Below, piece after piece: positions 60,504-64,000 of a DNA stretch of 64,000 nucleotides. Every line of letters begins with the position of its first letter. The stretch's first letter is position 1. The position numbers and the translations under genes are program-made. This stretch comes from a bacterium (GTDB taxonomy: Bacteria > Zhuqueibacterota > Zhuqueibacteria > Residuimicrobiales > Krinioviventaceae). The stretch spans positions 273,501 through 337,500 of the forward strand of contig JAKQIY010000065.1 in NCBI GenBank assembly GCA_029561455.1. The letters run 5' to 3'. Under the pieces are notes generated by a model. That model had not been told where the DNA came from, searched no databases, and saw only the letters and a list, made by a program, of their open reading frames with translations.

Positions 60504-61238
60504 TCACCAATCTTTAGATACGGATATATTACCCTGCATCTGCTGCTTGCGGGCTTCTTTCATTTTTTCTTCATCTTCATTCAAAGAATTTAAAATCCGC
60601 TCGGCGTCCTCTTTGGAAATATCCTGCGGTTGAGCCTGCTGTTGTTGCTGCTCTTGTTGTTGCTGTTCGTCCTGCTGCTCCTGATCTTGTTGTTGCTGCT
60701 GTTGTTCCTGTTGTTGCTGATCCTGCTGCTGTTCATCCTGGTTCTGTTGCTGCTGCTGATCCTGGTTTTGCTGTTGTTGCTGCTGTGGATTCTGCTGCTG
60801 TTTTTGCGCTTCATCTTTTAACTTTTTACGTACAAATTCCAGGTTATACTTGGCGTCTTCATCATTCGGATTCAGCTCCAGGGATTTTTTATATGCGGCA
60901 ATCGCTTCCGGCAGTTTATTCAACCTGTACAATGAATTACCCATATTATAATAGGACTGCGCCTGTTTCAGCACATCATCGCTGCTTAACGATGCTTCAA
61001 ATTCCTTGATCGCTTCTTCGTACTTGTTTTTTTTGTACTGGGCATCGCCGATATTGAACTTGAGCAGCGGTGATTCCGGGGCGTGCACCTGCGCATCAAT
61101 GTATTTATTCAACGCCTCGTCATACATTTCTTCAACGTATAACTTGTTCCCGGCTACTACTTTTCTCCTTAACGCTTGTCCATACACACACTGAAAAGCC
61201 GTAAAAAAAATAATTATAAATATAAATACTCTGTTCAT
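60504..61238 (-). CDS. batC: BatC: TPR protein with long poly-Gln segment
   Basis: A 244-residue exported protein with TPR repeats at about residues 25-135 (PLLKFNIGDAQYKKNKYEEA, AQSYYNMGNSLYRLNKLPEA, KSLELNPNDEDAKYNLEFVR). About 60 residues of glutamine broken by Asn, Asp and Glu follow (146-205), then a charged tail (EDAERILNSLNEDEEKMKEA). BatC proteins of Bacteroides-type operons share exactly this TPR plus Gln/Glu-rich layout. The CAG/CAA tract is encoded by mixed codons, so it is not a simple trinucleotide expansion. GGAACT precedes the ATG. Confidence 0.93.
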   Translation of the reverse strand: MNRVFIFIIIFFTAFQCVYGQALRRKVVAGNKLYVEEMYDEALNKYIDAQVHAPESPLLKFNIGDAQYKKNKYEEAIKEFEASLSSDDVLKQAQSYYNMGNSLYRLNKLPEAIAAYKKSLELNPNDEDAKYNLEFVRKKLKDEAQKQQQNPQQQQQQNQDQQQQQNQDEQQQDQQQQEQQQQQQDQEQQDEQQQQEQQQQQAQPQDISKEDAERILNSLNEDEEKMKEARKQQMQGNISVSKDW

Positions 61239-61250
61239 AGTTCCATTACT

Positions 61251-62282
61251 CTACATAAATCGTCCGCGCCATTCCTGCTTTACTTTACGCCGTTCAGGAA
61301 TAACAGTTTCAAGTACTAATAACAAAATTGCCAGACCCAAAAAATATTGAAAGCGGTCTTCAAACTGGGAAAATTTAAGCGAGCCCAACTGCTTTTTTTC
61401 CATATTTTCAATATCATTATATATTTTATCCAGTTCATCCTCGCCGCTGGTTGCCCGGAAGTATTTGCCGTTAGTTTGCAGGGCAATTTTCTCCAGGGTG
61501 ATCTCATCCAGCTTGGAGATAATGACCTGGCCGCTTTTATCTTTTTTAAAGCCCATACCAGCCGAACCCTCGGCGCTGGCCGGAATCGGTTCGCCTTTGG
61601 GAGACCCAATGCCTACGCAATAAATAATTATGCCCTGCCGTTCAGCCTCTTCCACATATTTCATAACCTCGCCCTGGTGATCTTCGCCGTCGGTGATCAA
61701 AACCAGAACTTTGTGTTTTCTTTCTTTTTGGTCGAATGTTGCAATGGCTTTTTCAATCACCTTGCCCAGGGCAGTACCCGGAGTGGGAATCAGATCAGGC
61801 TCCATAATATTTAAAAAAATCTTGGCGGCGCCATAATCCAGGGTGAGCGGGCATTGCACAAAAGGCACGCCGGCAAAAGCGATCAGACCGATGCGGTCAC
61901 CGCGCAGCCGGTCGATAAAGCCATTCACTTCATGCTTGGCCTTGGCTAACCGGCTAGGCTGTATATCTTCAGCCAGCATGGACTTGGACACATCCATGGC
62001 AACCAGAATATCGATACCTTCGCGCTTGACTTCCTCAAGTTTTGTGCCGATCTGCGGACGAGCCAGGGCAATAATTGCACATGTAACCGCGCTCAATATT
62101 ATAACAATTTTCCATACCTGGCGGGCGCGGCTGGTGCTGCTGCTCAGTTTTTTCAACAATTCCAGGTTGCCGAATTTTTGCATGGTATGCTTTTTCGCCC
62201 TGAACGCAAATATGAAAAATATCACCAGCGCCGGTACAAGCCATAAAAAATAAAGATAATATATATTTGCAAATCGCAGCAT
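61251..62282 (-). CDS. batB: BatB: von Willebrand factor A membrane protein
   Basis: A 343-residue inner-membrane protein. Two N-terminal helices (YYLYFLWLVPALVIFFIFAF; IVIILSAVTCAIIALARPQ) precede a vWA domain with the MIDAS motif DVSKSMLAEDIQPSRL, the T of PLTLDYG and the third metal residue in VLITDGEDHQGE. A C-terminal helix (FLGLAILLLVLETVIP) closes the domain outside the cytoplasm or between helices. GAGGAAAG before ATG 62282 rules out an earlier ATG that would overlap batA. BatA and BatB are paralogues and probably form a complex. Confidence 0.93.
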   Translation of the reverse strand: MLRFANIYYLYFLWLVPALVIFFIFAFRAKKHTMQKFGNLELLKKLSSSTSRARQVWKIVIILSAVTCAIIALARPQIGTKLEEVKREGIDILVAMDVSKSMLAEDIQPSRLAKAKHEVNGFIDRLRGDRIGLIAFAGVPFVQCPLTLDYGAAKIFLNIMEPDLIPTPGTALGKVIEKAIATFDQKERKHKVLVLITDGEDHQGEVMKYVEEAERQGIIIYCVGIGSPKGEPIPASAEGSAGMGFKKDKSGQVIISKLDEITLEKIALQTNGKYFRATSGEDELDKIYNDIENMEKKQLGSLKFSQFEDRFQYFLGLAILLLVLETVIPERRKVKQEWRGRFM

Positions 62283-62304
62283 ACTTTCCTCGTAAACACT
62301 AACC

Positions 62305-63297
62305 TCAGGGAATTTTTCTAAAGCGCGTATGCGCCAGTACAATTTCTGTTAACAATATCATAATGGCCAGCAGCAGGTAATTGATGAATAGCTCTTTGTA
62401 CCGGGTATATTCTTTCACTTCAATTTTGGTTTTTTCCATTTCACCAATTTCAGCATAGATCTTTTCCAGGCTGGTCTCATCGGTAGCGCGGAAATACTGA
62501 CCACCGGTTATCGATGCCATTTGCTGAAGTAAATCTTCATCGATTTCCACCGGCACTTTGACATAACGCTTGCCAAAGATCGGGTCGTCGTAAGGATACA
62601 ATGCTTCGCCCAGTTTACCGGCGCCGATGGTATAGACCCTTATATTATAAGCTTTTGCCACTTTGGCGGCGGTAACCGGGTCCAACTCGCCGCGGTTATT
62701 ACGGCCGTCGGTCAATAATATCACCACCTTGCTCTTGGCCTTGCTGTCGCGCAGCCGGTTGACGCAATTGGCCATAGCCATGCCGATGGCGGTGCCATCC
62801 TCGATCATCCCGATATGAATATCTTCCATAAACCGCAGCAATATGCCATAATCGAGAGTCAACGGGCATTGGGTAAAACTTAATCCGGAAAACACCACCA
62901 GGCCGATACGGTCGTTGCTACGCCCCTTGACAAAATTGGCGGCCACAACTTTGGCGGCCTCCAGGCGGTTCTTGGGTTTGAAATCTTCAGCCAGCATACT
63001 GCTGGAAACATCCATCGCCAGGATAATATCGATCCCTTCGGTGATGATCTCCTCTTCGCTGCGTCCGGATTGCGGCCGGGCAAAGCCAATGATCAGCAGG
63101 GAAATGACCAGCAGCCGTAAAATAAACAGTATATGACGGTATTGTTTCCACGGCGATTTCTTGACGGATTTGATAATTCCCAGGTTCGAATAGCGCAGAG
63201 TGGCGCCGCTTTTATTATTACGTTTAATATAATAATAAATCAACACCGGGATAACGGCAAAAAGCGCCAGAAATTCAGGATTGGCAAAACGAAACAT
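62305..63297 (-). CDS. batA: BatA: von Willebrand factor A membrane protein
   Basis: A 330-residue vWA protein with the same plan as BatB: N-terminal helices (FLALFAVIPVLIYYYIK; ILFILRLLVISLLIIGFARP), MIDAS DVSSSMLAEDFKPKNR, VVILLTDGRNNRGE, and a C-terminal helix (FINYLLLAIMILLTEIVLA). GAGGAGG lies nine bases before the ATG at 63297, which follows the preceding gene's stop by one base. The tight spacing through the operon (1 to about 20 bp gaps) indicates one transcript. Confidence 0.94.
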   Translation of the reverse strand: MFRFANPEFLALFAVIPVLIYYYIKRNNKSGATLRYSNLGIIKSVKKSPWKQYRHILFILRLLVISLLIIGFARPQSGRSEEEIITEGIDIILAMDVSSSMLAEDFKPKNRLEAAKVVAANFVKGRSNDRIGLVVFSGLSFTQCPLTLDYGILLRFMEDIHIGMIEDGTAIGMAMANCVNRLRDSKAKSKVVILLTDGRNNRGELDPVTAAKVAKAYNIRVYTIGAGKLGEALYPYDDPIFGKRYVKVPVEIDEDLLQQMASITGGQYFRATDETSLEKIYAEIGEMEKTKIEVKEYTRYKELFINYLLLAIMILLTEIVLAHTRFRKIP

Positions 63298-63298
63298 A

Positions 63299-64000
63299 TC
63301 AGCGCGCCTCCTCTGTTTCCGAATCAACTGTGGTGGTAACGACGCCGTTGCTGGCAGTTGCCGGTTCCGCAACCGCTTCACCAGCCGGAGCAGCGACTTC
63401 AGGTTGCGCCATGATCATTTTCGTCTGTTCCACAAAATCAAAAGCCAGTTGGGTAATAATGTTCGTTTCTGCCGGTTCCGGAACATATTTGGCAAACTTG
63501 ACCAGGTCGCAGCTTGACAAAAATTCACCGGTCATATCAATATATTGGGTTTCAATTCGTTCATCGCGCATTTTATCCAGCAATTGCGAGGTGGTCATTT
63601 CCGGTGCATAAATAAAGAACCTTCCTTCAATATAACGGCGGATTATATCCGATAAGCGGATATAATACTCTTTAATCTGTCCGGTTGCCAGCAAATCGCT
63701 CTGCGCCAGTTCCTGTAATTCTTCCAGGGCAGTCTCATGCACCGGGCGCGGCGGTTTTTGCCGGGTTGGCAGTAAAGCTTTGCCTTGCCGGCGGCGCCTG
63801 AGATAATAAATCAAAACAACCACCGCGGCAACGACCGCAAGCAGGATCAAACCTGTAATTATATATTGCCGGTATTCACGGGGCGGGGTTAACGGCGCTT
63901 TTATATCCCGTATATCGCCCTTTTCTTCCGGATTCAGGCTTTGCACCGTTATAGTCAACGGTTCGGTTTTGATGAACCGCACAGTGGAATCGGTTGTAGT
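63299..64000 (-). CDS. Bat-operon membrane protein, DUF4381-like; 5' part outside the window
   Basis: The frame is open to the window edge, so the gene starts beyond 64000; 233 codons are visible. The visible N-terminal part is periplasmic beta-like text (TVRFIKTEPLTITVQSLNPE), then one membrane helix (QYIITGLILLAVVAAVVVLI) and a basic stop-transfer (YYLRRRRQGK). A cytoplasmic helical domain follows (ALEELQELAQSDLLATGQIK, YYIRLSDIIRRYIEGRFFIY), similar to DUF4381-type proteins that occur between DUF58 and batA genes in Bat operons. The last 30 residues are Ala/Pro/Glu-rich and variable. A MoxR ATPase and DUF58 gene would be expected further upstream. Confidence 0.8.
   Translation of the reverse strand, partial: TTTDSTVRFIKTEPLTITVQSLNPEEKGDIRDIKAPLTPPREYRQYIITGLILLAVVAAVVVLIYYLRRRRQGKALLPTRQKPPRPVHETALEELQELAQSDLLATGQIKEYYIRLSDIIRRYIEGRFFIYAPEMTTSQLLDKMRDERIETQYIDMTGEFLSSCDLVKFAKYVPEPAETNIITQLAFDFVEQTKMIMAQPEVAAPAGEAVAEPATASNGVVTTTVDSETEEAR

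Noticed and set aside
60600-60800. Poly-CAG/TTG-like tract as a possible microsatellite
   Set aside because: Codons are mixed (CAG, CAA, GAT, GAA, AAC) and the Gln-rich segment is normal for BatC proteins.

Overview
The window looks like a chromosomal segment of a Gram-negative bacterium. It encodes several outer-membrane beta-barrel proteins, many signal-peptide lipoproteins and TonB-type C-terminal domains. It also has a Bat (aerotolerance) operon, a bacterial-type mevalonate operon with type II IPP isomerase, multihaem c-type cytochromes and a succinate dehydrogenase. This mix suggests the Fibrobacterota-Chlorobiota-Bacteroidota neighbourhood, for example a Calditrichota or KSB1-like lineage. 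That placement is inference from gene content and is not proven by any marker here. Coding DNA is of medium to high G+C, except for one strikingly AT-rich patch at about 4.2-6.1 kb.

Layout. 1-986: the 5' part of an ammonium transporter gene on the minus strand. 1241-2320: an exported protein built from 16-residue Gly-rich repeats. 2388-3689: an aminotransferase. 3.8-4.2 kb: a cluster of short hairpins and a tandem 63-bp repeat. 4.2-5.9 kb: an AT-rich accessory pair, a coiled-coil/zinc-ribbon protein and a RES-domain protein with a 12-base homopolymer near its start. 6152-9014: a three-gene proton-translocating transhydrogenase operon. 9073-10122: a DHH phosphoesterase. 10431-10877: a small heat-shock protein behind a sigma-54-like promoter with two upstream repeats. 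11.0-16.9 kb: a sulfur/electron-transfer module (octahaem cytochrome, seven-CxxCH cytochrome fused to a cytochrome b membrane domain, two YeeE/YedE proteins, the second ending in a rhodanese-like domain and a Gly-Gly-Cys-Gly tail). 17-20 kb: an unknown exported protein, Pth and a secreted glycosidase-like protein.

20.3-27.2 kb holds a seven-gene mevalonate operon read on the minus strand: HMG-CoA reductase, IPP isomerase 2, HMG-CoA synthase, mevalonate kinase, a second GHMP kinase (probably phosphomevalonate kinase), diphosphomevalonate decarboxylase and a PAP2 phosphatase. Together they would convert acetoacetyl-CoA to IPP/DMAPP, with a lipid phosphatase at the end. Housekeeping genes follow: a GNAT-like protein, rpsT, guaB and a lytic transglycosylase. 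Next come a two-subunit class I fumarase, a pentapeptide protein and sdhACDB, giving two consecutive steps of the TCA cycle.

37.6-50 kb: a 992-residue protein with two nucleotidyltransferase-like centres resembling GlnE/GlnD, a CsgG-like protein with a neighbouring barrel protein, an ECF sigma factor, OsmC, a 79-bp inverted-repeat element, a TlpA-type thioredoxin, an alpha/alpha-barrel protein and a second DHH protein. These are followed by a HlyD/VTC/DUF4956 operon with a terminator-like hairpin in its leader, then tRNA-Asn(GTT). 50-57.7 kb: a YhaM-like nuclease and a string of envelope proteins (lipoproteins, barrels, TonB-C proteins). 57.9-64 kb: batE, batD, batC, batB, batA and the 3' part of a sixth gene of that operon, which runs off the window.
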